A DNA stretch of 7,819 bases, from contig LIBO01000040.1 of NCBI GenBank assembly GCA_001438005.1, positions 1 to 7,819 on the forward strand, in the 5' to 3' direction. A program made the position numbers and the translations under genes. This DNA comes from Verrucomicrobia subdivision 6 bacterium BACL9 MAG-120507-bin52. GTDB lineage: Bacteria; Verrucomicrobiota; Verrucomicrobiia; Methylacidiphilales; Verrucolacustridaceae. The notes under the pieces are model-generated. The model made no database searches and was not told the origin of the DNA. It saw only the letters and a list, made by a program, of their open reading frames with translations. Each line of letters begins with the position of its first letter. Positions within the stretch are counted from its first letter, which is position 1. Of this stretch, positions 1 to 6,330 are shown piece by piece.

Positions 1-1898
1 GCAATGAGGGCAATTAGATCCCCAATCCCCTTCAAATCAAAGATCGCACAGGTCCTCCTCATCCCCGGCGACTCCACCTGAAACACCCCCACGTTTTCTG
101 CCCGGTTCAGCAAGGCAAACGTCTTCGGATCATCCAGCGGAATTTCTTCCGGTGTCATTTTTTTGCCCGTCGTCTTTTCCACTAACGCCAAACAGTCCTG
201 AATCACCGTCAACGTCTTCAATCCCAGAAAATCCATCTTCAACAACCCAATATCCCCCACCGCCCCCATAGCAAATTGGGTCATGACCGCCCCCGTATCG
301 TCCCGCGTCAGCGGCAAGTAGTCGGTCAAATCCCGATCCGCGATCACCACTCCCGCCGCGTGCGTGCCACTCTGCCGCACCATCCCCTCCAACTGCAGAG
401 CCGCTTCAATGACCGGCTTGACCGAATCCTCCTGCGCCAAATTCCGCAACTCCGGCACCTGCTTCAACGCATCCGATAACTTGGCTCCCGGCACCTTCGG
501 AATCAGATCCGCAATTCGCGATGTCTCCCCAAAGCTCATCCCCATCACCCGTCCCACATCCCGCACCGCCATCTTCGCCCCCATCGTGCCAAAGGTGATG
601 ATCTGCGCCACCGCCCGCTCCCCATACTTGTTCCGCACGTACCCGATCACCTCCTCCCGCCGATCAGGGCAGAAATCCACATCAATATCCGGCGGGGAAA
701 CACGCTCGGGATTTAAAAACCGCTCAAAGAGTAACCCGTACCGGATCGGGCACAGATCGGTGATTCCTAGGACATAGGAGACCAAACTTCCCGCCGCACT
801 GCCTCTTCCTGGCCCCACGGGAATCCCCCTCTTTTTGGCGTGATCGATAAAATCCCAAACGATCAAAAAGTAACTGACGAACCCCGTCTTCTCAATTACC
901 CCCATCTCAAACTCCAACCGCTCTTGCAATTCCCGATCCGATCCCGCCCTCTCCCCATATCGGCGGCGCAACCCCTCGCCACATAACTTTCGAAAATATG
1001 CCTCCCTCGTCATCCCGCCTGGCACGGGAAAGGCCGGAAACTTATTTCCGCCTAACTCAAACTCCAAGTTACACCGCTCCGCCACCGCCAAGGTCTGCTC
1101 GCACGCCCCCGGAAAATCGGCAAACAACTTCGCCATCTCCTCGCTGTCTTTCAAATAAAACTCCGGCCCGTACGATTTCATTTTCCGATCTGGATCGTTC
1201 AACTTTCCGTTCGTGGCAATGCACATCAGAATCTCCTGCGTCTGGGCATGCTCCTTCCTCACATAGTGAACGTCGTTCGTCGCTACCAGTGGAGTCTTCG
1301 TTTCCTGCCCCAGCTTTCGATAAAACTCCCGTAACTTCGCTTGATCTGGCAGACCATGATTCTGGATCTCCAACAAAAAATCCCCCTCCGGAAAGATCTC
1401 CCGATACTCATGGAAACTTTTTTTCGCGTCCCCCTCCCTGCCCTCCAAATACGCCACCGCAATCTCCCCTTTCAAACAGGCACTCGTGCCGATTAATCCC
1501 GCCGAATGTTTTGCCAAAAGTTTTTTATCGATTCTTGGTTTGTAGTACACGCTCTCTAAGTGCGCCGCCGTCACCAGATGAATTAAGTTGCGATATCCCT
1601 CCAAATTCCTCGCTAACAATAGCAAATGAAAATTGGCGTCCTTGCCCCCCGCCGAAGCCTTCTTTTCAAACCGATCTCCCGGCGCGATGTACACCTCACA
1701 CCCCACGATCGGTTGAATTCCCTCCTCTTTCGCCGCCTCGTAAAACTCGATCGCCCCATATAAATTTCCGTGATCGGTCAGCGCCAACGCAGGTTGACCC
1801 AACTCCTTCACCCGAGCGGCCAACTCCGGCATTCGACACGCCCCATCCAGTAGGGAGTACTCCGAATGACAGTGCAGATGAACAAAAGGTTTCGCCAC
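1..1898 (-). CDS. dnaE: DNA polymerase III subunit alpha, N-terminal 632 residues (3' end outside window)
   Basis: This is the replicative DNA polymerase catalytic subunit, which extends primers at the fork with the clamp and clamp loader. Only the PHP domain (about residues 5-280) and much of the polymerase core are present; the fingers end and C-terminal HhH/OB parts lie beyond base 1. Visible motifs are HLHCHS (H7, H9, H11), TDHG (D42, H43), ATNDVHYV (D209, H211), GPGRGSAAGS near residue 360, PPDIDVDF (D406, D408) and MDFLGLKTLT (D556). The last three aspartates match the E. coli catalytic triad D401, D403, D555. The start is a GTG at 1898-1896: an in-frame TAG lies two codons upstream, so no longer start is possible. 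A poor AGG sits just before it. E. coli DnaE has lost the HxH and DH metal ligands of the PHP domain, but this protein keeps them. It is divergent from rpsU. Identity is very secure; the DnaE1-type assignment is likely. Confidence 0.97.
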   Translation of the reverse strand, partial: MAKPFVHLHCHSEYSLLDGACRMPELAARVKELGQPALALTDHGNLYGAIEFYEAAKEEGIQPIVGCEVYIAPGDRFEKKASAGGKDANFHLLLLARNLEGYRNLIHLVTAAHLESVYYKPRIDKKLLAKHSAGLIGTSACLKGEIAVAYLEGREGDAKKSFHEYREIFPEGDFLLEIQNHGLPDQAKLREFYRKLGQETKTPLVATNDVHYVRKEHAQTQEILMCIATNGKLNDPDRKMKSYGPEFYLKDSEEMAKLFADFPGACEQTLAVAERCNLEFELGGNKFPAFPVPGGMTREAYFRKLCGEGLRRRYGERAGSDRELQERLEFEMGVIEKTGFVSYFLIVWDFIDHAKKRGIPVGPGRGSAAGSLVSYVLGITDLCPIRYGLLFERFLNPERVSPPDIDVDFCPDRREEVIGYVRNKYGERAVAQIITFGTMGAKMAVRDVGRVMGMSFGETSRIADLIPKVPGAKLSDALKQVPELRNLAQEDSVKPVIEAALQLEGMVRQSGTHAAGVVIADRDLTDYLPLTRDDTGAVMTQFAMGAVGDIGLLKMDFLGLKTLTVIQDCLALVEKTTGKKMTPEEIPLDDPKTFALLNRAENVGVFQVESPGMRRTCAIFDLKGIGDLIALI

Positions 1899-2027
1899 GA
1901 CCTATCAATCTGATTCCTCTTTTTCCTTCTTCCAGAGAAATCCTCCCGCTTTCCCCAACCCAACCAGAAAAAGCGGTAAAAATCCCGACTTCCCCTCCGC
2001 CCCACTTTCCGATAGTGTTTCAGATTC
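1899..2027. promoter_or_regulatory. Divergent intergenic region between dnaE and rpsU
   Basis: This 129-bp gap must hold the dnaE promoter on the minus strand and the promoter of the rpsU-led cluster on the plus strand, because both genes start here and point apart. I see no convincing -35/-10 pair and no clear operator. The plus strand is pyrimidine-rich, and no GGAG-like ribosome-binding site precedes the rpsU ATG. The promoter role is inferred from gene layout only. Confidence 0.4.
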
Positions 2028-2216
2028 ATGGTTGAAATCCGACTCAAACGCGGGGAATCGGTCGATAAAGCCCTTCGCCGCTTGAAAAAGAAGCTCGATC
2101 GCGAAGGCACCCTTCGCGATGCCCGGGCTCGTCGCTCCTACGAGAAGCCCAGCGTCCGTCGCCGTCGCAAGCTCAAGGAGCCGAAGATCAACTTCTACGG
2201 CAATTTCTCCCTCTAA
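2028..2216 (+). CDS. rpsU: 30S ribosomal protein S21 (bS21)
   Basis: A small, very basic protein of the 30S subunit that sits near the 3' end of 16S rRNA and takes part in initiation. The 62 residues match the family in length and pattern: a short beta-like start (MVEIRLKRGES), the central helix signature VDKALRRLKKKLDREG, then the YEKPSVRRRRKLK block. After that block the chain ends in a non-basic tail, NFYGNFSL, rather than the longer Lys/Arg tail of many homologues. The ATG at 2028 gives the standard N-terminus; no Shine-Dalgarno motif precedes it. It is the first gene of the plus-strand cluster. In gammaproteobacteria rpsU instead heads rpsU-dnaG-rpoD, so this neighbourhood differs. Its last 98 bases lie inside the longest possible birA reading frame. 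Identification is secure. Confidence 0.96.
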   Translation: MVEIRLKRGESVDKALRRLKKKLDREGTLRDARARRSYEKPSVRRRRKLKEPKINFYGNFSL

Positions 2217-2988
2217 AGCCGCCGATCCCTTCGAGGCCGCTCACGTCGACCTCCTTCTCCCCCCGTCATCGCCCTTCTGTTCCCGCATCACCATCCTTTC
2301 TTCCGTTCCCTCCACCCAAGACCACCTCCGCTCCTCTCTCCCTACCCCTCCCGCCGTTCTCGCCGCTGAAATCCAAACGGCCGGCCGCGGTCGCCCCGGC
2401 AACCCGTGGCACTCCCACACCCCCCTCGGCCTCTGGGTCTCCCTCCTTCTGGAAATTCCCTCTGCGCAACTCCCCCTTCTTTCACTGCTCGCCTCCCTCG
2501 CTGCGGCCGATGCCGTCCGCGCCCTGACCCAACTCGAGCCCACCCTGAAGTGGCCGAACGACCTCCTCCTCAAAAATCGCAAGCTCGCCGGCGTTCTGGT
2601 GGAAACCATCTCCCGCCCTCACCAGCCACCCCTCGCCCTGCTCGGCCTCGGCCTGAATCTCCACCAGCAAACCTCCGACTTCCCTCCCCCTTTACAAAAA
2701 TCCGCCATCTCCCTTTGGCAAGCATCCCGCCAAAGAGTCCCGCGTGGCCAGATGCTGGCTGCCTTTTTGGAGAACTTAACCCGCCGTTTGGATCAGCCTG
2801 CGCCTGAAGCGATGGAAGATTGGCGCCAATCCTGCCTGCAACTTGGGCGAACTCTCTCCGTTCGGGTTGGTACTACCCTTCTCTCGGGAACGGCTGAGTC
2901 GCTGGACGACGCGGGTCACCTCCACCTCCGGCTTCCCAATGGGTCGCTGAAAAAGATCGCCTCGGGCGAAACCGATTTTCCCGCGTGA
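2119..2988 (+). CDS. birA: Biotin-[acetyl-CoA-carboxylase] ligase, catalytic-only form (start uncertain)
   Basis: The enzyme activates biotin with ATP to biotinyl-AMP and attaches it to the biotin carrier protein of acetyl-CoA carboxylase in the cytoplasm. Counting from ATG 2119, it shows STQD (65-68), GRGRPG of the biotinyl-AMP loop (89-94), the catalytic KWPND (144-148) with KLAGVLVE (155-162), and a C-terminal SH3-like part (SGTAESLDDAGHLHL). There is no N-terminal helix-turn-helix, so it should not act as a biotin repressor. The start is a problem. ATG 2119 is the only ATG/GTG/TTG between the in-frame TGA at 2083 and the catalytic domain, but it would overlap rpsU by 98 bases, and its first 32 residues look like out-of-frame S21 (Ser/Arg/Ala-rich). 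An ATT at 2203-2205 would give a more usual length of 262 residues. Function is secure; the N-terminus is not. Confidence 0.9.
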   Translation: MPGLVAPTRSPASVAVASSRSRRSTSTAISPSKAADPFEAAHVDLLLPPSSPFCSRITILSSVPSTQDHLRSSLPTPPAVLAAEIQTAGRGRPGNPWHSHTPLGLWVSLLLEIPSAQLPLLSLLASLAAADAVRALTQLEPTLKWPNDLLLKNRKLAGVLVETISRPHQPPLALLGLGLNLHQQTSDFPPPLQKSAISLWQASRQRVPRGQMLAAFLENLTRRLDQPAPEAMEDWRQSCLQLGRTLSVRVGTTLLSGTAESLDDAGHLHLRLPNGSLKKIASGETDFPA

Positions 2989-3022
2989 AGCCTCGCCTAT
3001 CTCTGGCACACTCCGAGTTGCG

Positions 3023-3829
3023 ATGACCACCCCCCACCGGATCGACGACCTCTTTGCCCGTCTCAAAAAGGAGAAACGTAAGGCTCTTGTCGCCTACCTC
3101 GTCGCCGGAGATCCCGATCTCGCCACCACTGCCCAACTCGTTCCTGCCTTGGTCGAGGCAGGAGCCGACATCATTGAATTAGGGATTCCTTTTTCCGATC
3201 CGCTGGCCGACGGCATCGTGAATCAACTTGGATGCCAGCGCGCCATCGAGTCAGGCACCACGTTGCCCAAAGTTCTTCAACTCATCGCCCAACTACGCCA
3301 AGAAAAATGTCAGGTCCCGCTCGTTCTTTTCACCTACTACAACCCCGTCTTCGCTTTCGGTCGGGAAAAGTTTGAGGCCGCCGCCACCCAAGCGGGCGCG
3401 GATGGTCTTCTCATCCTCGATCTCCCACCCGAGGAAGCCGCCCACGACCTCCCCCCTGGCTCGCCACTTCGCCGCATCGTCCTCGTCGCGCCGACCACCC
3501 CCGAGGCTCGAGTGCGATCCGTCGTTTCCACCGCTTCAGGCTTCATCTACTACGTCTCCCGCGAGGGAGTCACCGGCATGCAGCAAAATCTTCCGACCAC
3601 GCTTCACGAGAAAGTGTCCTTTTTAAAAAAATCCACCCCCTTGCCCGTCTGTGTCGGCTTTGGTATCTCCGACCCGTCACAAGCCGCTCAAGTCGCCGCC
3701 CTCGCTGACGGCGTGGTGGTGGGTAGCGCCATTGTCGACCGAATCGCCAAGCACGGCCGCTCTCCCCAGCTCATCCCCGAAATCACCGCCTTCCTCAAGC
3801 CCATCGCCCAAGCCGTTCACGCCGCGTGA
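3023..3829 (+). CDS. trpA: Tryptophan synthase alpha chain
   Basis: This subunit cleaves indole-3-glycerol phosphate to indole and glyceraldehyde-3-phosphate; indole is channelled to TrpB in an alpha2-beta2 complex. The 268 residues fit a full-length TIM barrel. Visible are AYLVAGDP (24-31), IELGIPFSDPLADG with catalytic E52 and D63 (E49 and D60 of the Salmonella/E. coli enzyme), FIYYVSREGVTG, CVGFGIS and ADGVVVGSAIV of the phosphate-binding end. The residue after LADG is Ile (DGIVNQ) where many homologues have Pro (DGPxxQ); this may be lineage variation. No trpB or other trp gene is next to it, so the partner must be encoded elsewhere. The ATG at 3023 follows the birA stop by 34 bases with only a GAG as possible ribosome-binding site. 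Its stop overlaps the ruvX start (GTGA). Confidence 0.97.
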   Translation: MTTPHRIDDLFARLKKEKRKALVAYLVAGDPDLATTAQLVPALVEAGADIIELGIPFSDPLADGIVNQLGCQRAIESGTTLPKVLQLIAQLRQEKCQVPLVLFTYYNPVFAFGREKFEAAATQAGADGLLILDLPPEEAAHDLPPGSPLRRIVLVAPTTPEARVRSVVSTASGFIYYVSREGVTGMQQNLPTTLHEKVSFLKKSTPLPVCVGFGISDPSQAAQVAALADGVVVGSAIVDRIAKHGRSPQLIPEITAFLKPIAQAVHAA

Positions 3830-4248
3830 GCCGTCTCCTCGGCATTGACTACGGCACCGTCCGAATCGGTCTGGCTACCTCCGACCCCACCGGAACTCTC
3901 GCCTCTCCTCTGCCCTTTTTAGAGAACAACTCGTCTCAACAGGTCATTTCCGCACTTACCGCGCTCATCGAGACCCATCAGATTACTGGTTTAGTCATCG
4001 GTATGCCTCGAAATATGGACGGCACCTACGGTCCTTCTGCCCAAAAAGTGAGTGATTTTATATCCCTCATCAAAGGAACTATTTCTCTTCCCATCACCCC
4101 GATCGACGAACGTCTCACCACTGCCCAAGCATCGAAACAGCTGGCTGGTATAGGTCTAAACCAAAGGCAGTTACGCAAAAAAGTCGATAGCTCATCCGCC
4201 TGTCTTATCCTTCAACAATACCTTGACCGCAGCACCCCTCTTATCTAG
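3826..4248 (+). CDS. ruvX: Pre-16S rRNA nuclease / putative Holliday junction resolvase YqgF (RuvX)
   Basis: A small RNase H-fold nuclease. Family members process the 5' end of pre-16S rRNA and have been proposed as an alternative Holliday junction resolvase. The 140 residues show the full signature: LGIDYGTVRIGLA with D8, IGMPRNMDGTYGPSA (58-72), PIDERLTT with D94/E95, and KKVDSSSACLILQQYL with D121 as the last acidic residue. The start is a GTG at 3826 that overlaps the trpA stop in a GTGA tetranucleotide, which points to translational coupling; there is no other ribosome-binding site. Placement in one cluster with rpsU and truA fits a role in ribosome and RNA maturation, although that is inference. 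The 3' third is somewhat more AT-rich than birA or trpA. Length and motifs are normal for the family. Confidence 0.94.
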   Translation: MSRLLGIDYGTVRIGLATSDPTGTLASPLPFLENNSSQQVISALTALIETHQITGLVIGMPRNMDGTYGPSAQKVSDFISLIKGTISLPITPIDERLTTAQASKQLAGIGLNQRQLRKKVDSSSACLILQQYLDRSTPLI

Positions 4249-4257
4249 TCAAAGTAG

Positions 4258-5040
4258 GTGCACCTCACAGTAAATCGGTCAGGCTTGACCCGTATCCCAA
4301 TCGAAACTCTCCGTCTATTCACCGTTTTATTCGCAACGGCTCTCCCTCTCTTTGCCCAAATGGAGCAAAGCAGCACCACCTCCATGCCGAAAGAGGTTCT
4401 CTCCTCCACCAATGCCCCTGCTCGTCTCTCCCCCATGTCCGATACCGACGATGCGGTTTCCAAAATCTTTGTCGAAGATCGCATCACTTTGGAATTTATG
4501 GCTGGCGCCATGTTCTCCCCCTGCGGACTAGGCCCCACCGCTCCTGTTTTCAACTACCAACAAAACAACATCCGCCTCGGTTGGATGCTCGACTCCCCCA
4601 ACTCTTGGGGCCCTTGCGCCGATCTCGATAGTCCCCTCCGGGGAAATTTCGAAGCCATCTTCGAAACCACCGGATCTTACATCTGGCACAGCTTTGGAAC
4701 CTACATGGTCGGAATCACTGGCCTCGTCCGCTACAACTTTGTCCAACCGGGCTGGATCGTGGTCCCTTATGTCCAAGGCGGGGCTGGTATCGTCTACACG
4801 AACGCCAGAAACTGGTCGAACCAAGATGCGATCGGTGGCAATTGGGAGTTCACCCCGCAATTTTCCGGCGGTCTAAAATTCCTCATTACCGATAATTTCA
4901 CCTTCAATATCGAAGGCGCATTTCAACATATCTCCAACGCCAACACCTCGGCCCGCAACGAAGGGGTCAACGCTTACGGTGGGTTTGCCGGTTTCACCTA
5001 CTACTTCGACGATCTCTGGCTGCAAGACGGCCGGCACTAA
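4258..5040 (+). CDS. PagL-like acyloxyacyl hydrolase / lipid A 3-O-deacylase, outer membrane
   Basis: Predicted outer-membrane beta-barrel that would remove an acyl chain from lipid A. A signal peptide is visible: basic start, hydrophobic stretch at about residues 18-32 (LRLFTVLFATALPLFAQ), likely cut after LFA. Residues 35-75 form a Ser/Thr-rich low-complexity linker. The barrel starts near residue 78 (ITLEFMAGAMF), with alternating aromatic strands (GLVRYNF, IVVPYVQGGAGIVY) and an aromatic-rich end (GFAGFTYYF). FQHISNA holds the His-x-Ser pair (H224, S226) of PagL, and E235 in NEGVN may be the third catalytic residue. The spacing from Ser to Glu is shorter than I recall for Pseudomonas PagL. 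The GTG start at 4258 has a weak AGTAGG just before it; TTG 4285 is an alternative that keeps the signal peptide. It lies 9 bases after ruvX and 7 before truA. Family assignment is good; substrate is unproven. Confidence 0.82.
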   Translation: MHLTVNRSGLTRIPIETLRLFTVLFATALPLFAQMEQSSTTSMPKEVLSSTNAPARLSPMSDTDDAVSKIFVEDRITLEFMAGAMFSPCGLGPTAPVFNYQQNNIRLGWMLDSPNSWGPCADLDSPLRGNFEAIFETTGSYIWHSFGTYMVGITGLVRYNFVQPGWIVVPYVQGGAGIVYTNARNWSNQDAIGGNWEFTPQFSGGLKFLITDNFTFNIEGAFQHISNANTSARNEGVNAYGGFAGFTYYFDDLWLQDGRH

Positions 5041-5047
5041 TCGCAGC

Positions 5048-5794
5048 ATGAAGACGGTTCCCCACCGTCTCCGGCTCGCTTATCGGGGCGAGGACTTTTT
5101 CGGCTGGCAACGGCAAGACCCCGACCCCACCGTTCAGCTCGCTTTAGAAAAGGCATTTCTCAAAATCTTTCGCCAGCCGATTGCGGTCGCGGGGTCTGGT
5201 CGGACCGATCGCGGGGTTCACGCCCTCGGCCAAGTCGCCTCTTGCGAAATTCCCCCCCTTCATTCTCCCGCCACTCTGGCAAAAGCCCTTAACTTTCATC
5301 TCCCAGCTGGAGTTCGAGTCCTCTCTATCCACCGCGAGAAACCTGGTTTTCACGCCCGCTTCTCCGCCAAAGGAAAATCCTATCTGTACCGAATTGCTAA
5401 CACCGACCCGCTCCACCCGCTGGAAATCGGACGGGCCTGGCACGTCCCGCGCCCCCTCGACCTCCCCTTATTGCGCCAAGCCGCCAAAATCCTTAGAGGT
5501 AGGCACGACTTCGCTGCCTTCACCTCCAATCCAGGCTACCAGAGGAAGAGTACTATTCGTCACATCCGCTCGATTCGTATCGTCAAAAAGAAAAACGGTA
5601 TTTTGGAAATCACCTTCGCGGGGGATGGTTTTCTCTACCGCATGGTTCGGAATCTGGTCGGTGCCCTCGTTAAGGTCGCCCAAGGCAGACTTACCCCCAC
5701 CGAACTCAAAAAGATTCTTCGCTCCCGCTCCCGCTCCACTGCCCCCGGCACCGCACCCGCAGTAGGCCTTTACCTTCTCAGTGTAAAATATTAA
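5048..5794 (+). CDS. truA: tRNA pseudouridine(38-40) synthase TruA
   Basis: The enzyme isomerises uridines 38, 39 and 40 in the anticodon arm of many tRNAs to pseudouridine. The 248 residues match the family. RLAYRGEDFFGWQRQ opens the fold (9-23), GSGRTDRGVHALGQ contains the catalytic Asp D54 (D60 in E. coli), KGKSYLYRI carries the conserved Tyr, and GDGFLYRMVRNLVGALV is the C-terminal half signature. The end PAVGLYLLSVKY matches the usual PxxGLxL ending. The frame is open back to 4979 inside the preceding gene, but ATG 5048 gives the standard N-terminus and leaves a 7-base gap. No ribosome-binding site is visible, so reinitiation from the upstream gene is likely. It is the last gene of the cluster. 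The same frame stays open for 56 codons beyond the TAA, with no recognisable homology. Confidence 0.96.
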   Translation: MKTVPHRLRLAYRGEDFFGWQRQDPDPTVQLALEKAFLKIFRQPIAVAGSGRTDRGVHALGQVASCEIPPLHSPATLAKALNFHLPAGVRVLSIHREKPGFHARFSAKGKSYLYRIANTDPLHPLEIGRAWHVPRPLDLPLLRQAAKILRGRHDFAAFTSNPGYQRKSTIRHIRSIRIVKKKNGILEITFAGDGFLYRMVRNLVGALVKVAQGRLTPTELKKILRSRSRSTAPGTAPAVGLYLLSVKY

Positions 5795-5874
5795 GTCCGA
5801 TATCCCTCAAACCCTCGAAATCAACGGCAAATACAACAAGGATGGTTTTACTTCTCTGAAGTTCCCTCTACGAA

Positions 5875-5893
5875 TGTCGCGCCTCAAGCGACA
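5875..5893. terminator. Weak hairpin between convergent genes, possible bidirectional transcription end
   Basis: TGTCGC at 5875-5880 pairs perfectly with GCGACA at 5888-5893 around a 7-base loop. It lies about 80 bases beyond truA and 15 bases beyond the stop of the small minus-strand gene, where transcripts from both sides should end. No T-run follows on either strand, so it is not a canonical intrinsic terminator. The role is inferred from position only. Confidence 0.25.
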
Positions 5894-5907
5894 CCCTTGC
5901 CCAAGGA

Positions 5908-6123
5908 CTATTCTTTTCCCGCCGCAGTCGAAATCTGCTCAATCTTGGGCGACACATACGAGTAGCTTTCTGCTTTCTTCATCCAAGCCCATCCCCCCAT
6001 CGCCACCGCAAGAGCCAAAAAGAAACAGACGATGACACGAACTTCCATTAATTGACCGCTCGGTACCCCCGCCCCCTTCTGCCTCGACGACTTCGACGCA
6101 AAAATCAACTTAATTAAACTCAT
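5908..6123 (-). CDS. Small single-pass membrane protein, unknown function
   Basis: I do not recognise this protein. The 71-residue frame has a basic start (SLIKLIFASKSSRQKG), one clear membrane segment at about residues 29-48 (VRVIVCFFLALAVAMGGWAW), a KK stop-transfer pair, and a polar tail with two Tyr-Ser pairs (ESYSYVSPK). Internal ATG 6048-6046 would give a 46-residue protein starting MEVRVIVCFF, with the helix near the N-terminus, a common form of small membrane protein or uncleaved signal anchor. Neither start has a good ribosome-binding site. For the longer start, AAGAAGAG lies upstream but too far away, next to an out-of-frame ATG. The gene converges on truA and diverges from the phosphatase gene, with a possible promoter at about 6144-6177. 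The hydrophobic segment and the clean strand placement favour a real gene, but chance cannot be excluded. Confidence 0.5.
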   Translation of the reverse strand: MSLIKLIFASKSSRQKGAGVPSGQLMEVRVIVCFFLALAVAMGGWAWMKKAESYSYVSPKIEQISTAAGKE

Positions 6124-6154
6124 ACTCTATAATCATACTCTTCTTTTTATTTTA

Positions 6155-6170
6155 GCAATACTTTTATTGC
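6155..6170. repeat. Perfect inverted repeat GCAATA-CTTT-TATTGC, possible operator
   Basis: The two 6-base arms are exact complements around a 4-base spacer. The element lies within the proposed minus-strand promoter of the small membrane protein gene, where a bound regulator could block transcription. The same hexamer returns as GCAATA at 6315-6320 and TATTGC at 6347-6352. There is no T-run on the 3' side on either strand, so it is not a terminator. Confidence 0.35.
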
Positions 6171-6250
6171 AACAATTTGGTGTACACTCCGCGCGACTTG
6201 CGAGCAGCCGCTAAATCGTGAAACTGCATCGTAGACAACGCTTTGCAAAA

Positions 6251-6274
6251 GGTATGGGCTCTTTATGCCTATCC
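6251..6274 (+). other. Imperfect stem-loop in the phosphatase leader
   Basis: GGTATGGGC at 6251-6259 can pair with GCCTATCC at 6267-6274 around a 7-base loop. The pairing has one G-U wobble and one mismatch, and a closing GG/CC. It lies about 30 bases upstream of the terminator-like stem and could be part of a structured leader, but it may be fortuitous. Confidence 0.25.
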
Positions 6275-6304
6275 GAAAATATCCTAACTCTGAATAGAAT
6301 TCTG

Positions 6305-6330
6305 GCCATTGATTGCAATAGCTTTTTTTT
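6305..6330 (+). terminator. Terminator-like stem followed by eight T upstream of the phosphatase gene
   Basis: GCCATTG (6305-6311) pairs with CAATAGC (6316-6322) around the loop ATTG, with one C-A mismatch, and is directly followed by T x 8 (6323-6330). This is the arrangement of a Rho-independent terminator on the plus strand, although the stem is short and AT-rich. It lies 73 bases before the next start codon. It could insulate the phosphatase gene, end a short upstream transcript, or act as an attenuator. Confidence 0.4.

Noticed and set aside
364..777. A 137-codon plus-strand open frame
   Set aside because: Antisense to the dnaE polymerase core, with no recognisable motif.
998..2035. A 345-codon plus-strand open frame rich in Pro, Ser and Arg
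   Set aside because: It lies wholly antisense to dnaE, whose reading frame has all catalytic motifs. Its low-complexity composition is what the complement of a G-rich gene yields.
2119..2216. A designed rpsU-birA fusion by programmed frameshift
   Set aside because: No slippery heptamer or stimulatory structure is evident in the overlap; kept only as one option in the start-site finding.
2241..2609. A 122-codon minus-strand open frame
   Set aside because: Antisense shadow of birA in strongly C-rich sequence; Arg/Gly-rich with no family motif.
2406..2807. A 133-codon plus-strand Pro/Arg-rich frame
   Set aside because: Out-of-frame reading of birA, which has the catalytic GRGRPG and KWPND motifs in its own frame.
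5181..5765. A 194-codon plus-strand frame
   Set aside because: Out-of-frame reading of truA, which shows the full family signature in its own frame.
5795..5965. Frame of truA stays open for 56 codons after its TAA (reads QQGWFYFSEVPST and onward to TAG 5963)
   Set aside because: TruA already ends normally at LSVKY, the extension resembles nothing I know, and its 3' part is antisense to the small membrane protein gene. Most likely chance.
6128..6133. Perfect TATAAT on the plus strand
   Set aside because: No acceptable -35 at 16-18 bases upstream (TCAACT is poor), and it sits at the 5' edge of the minus-strand gene. Not called as a promoter, although it could feed the leader region.
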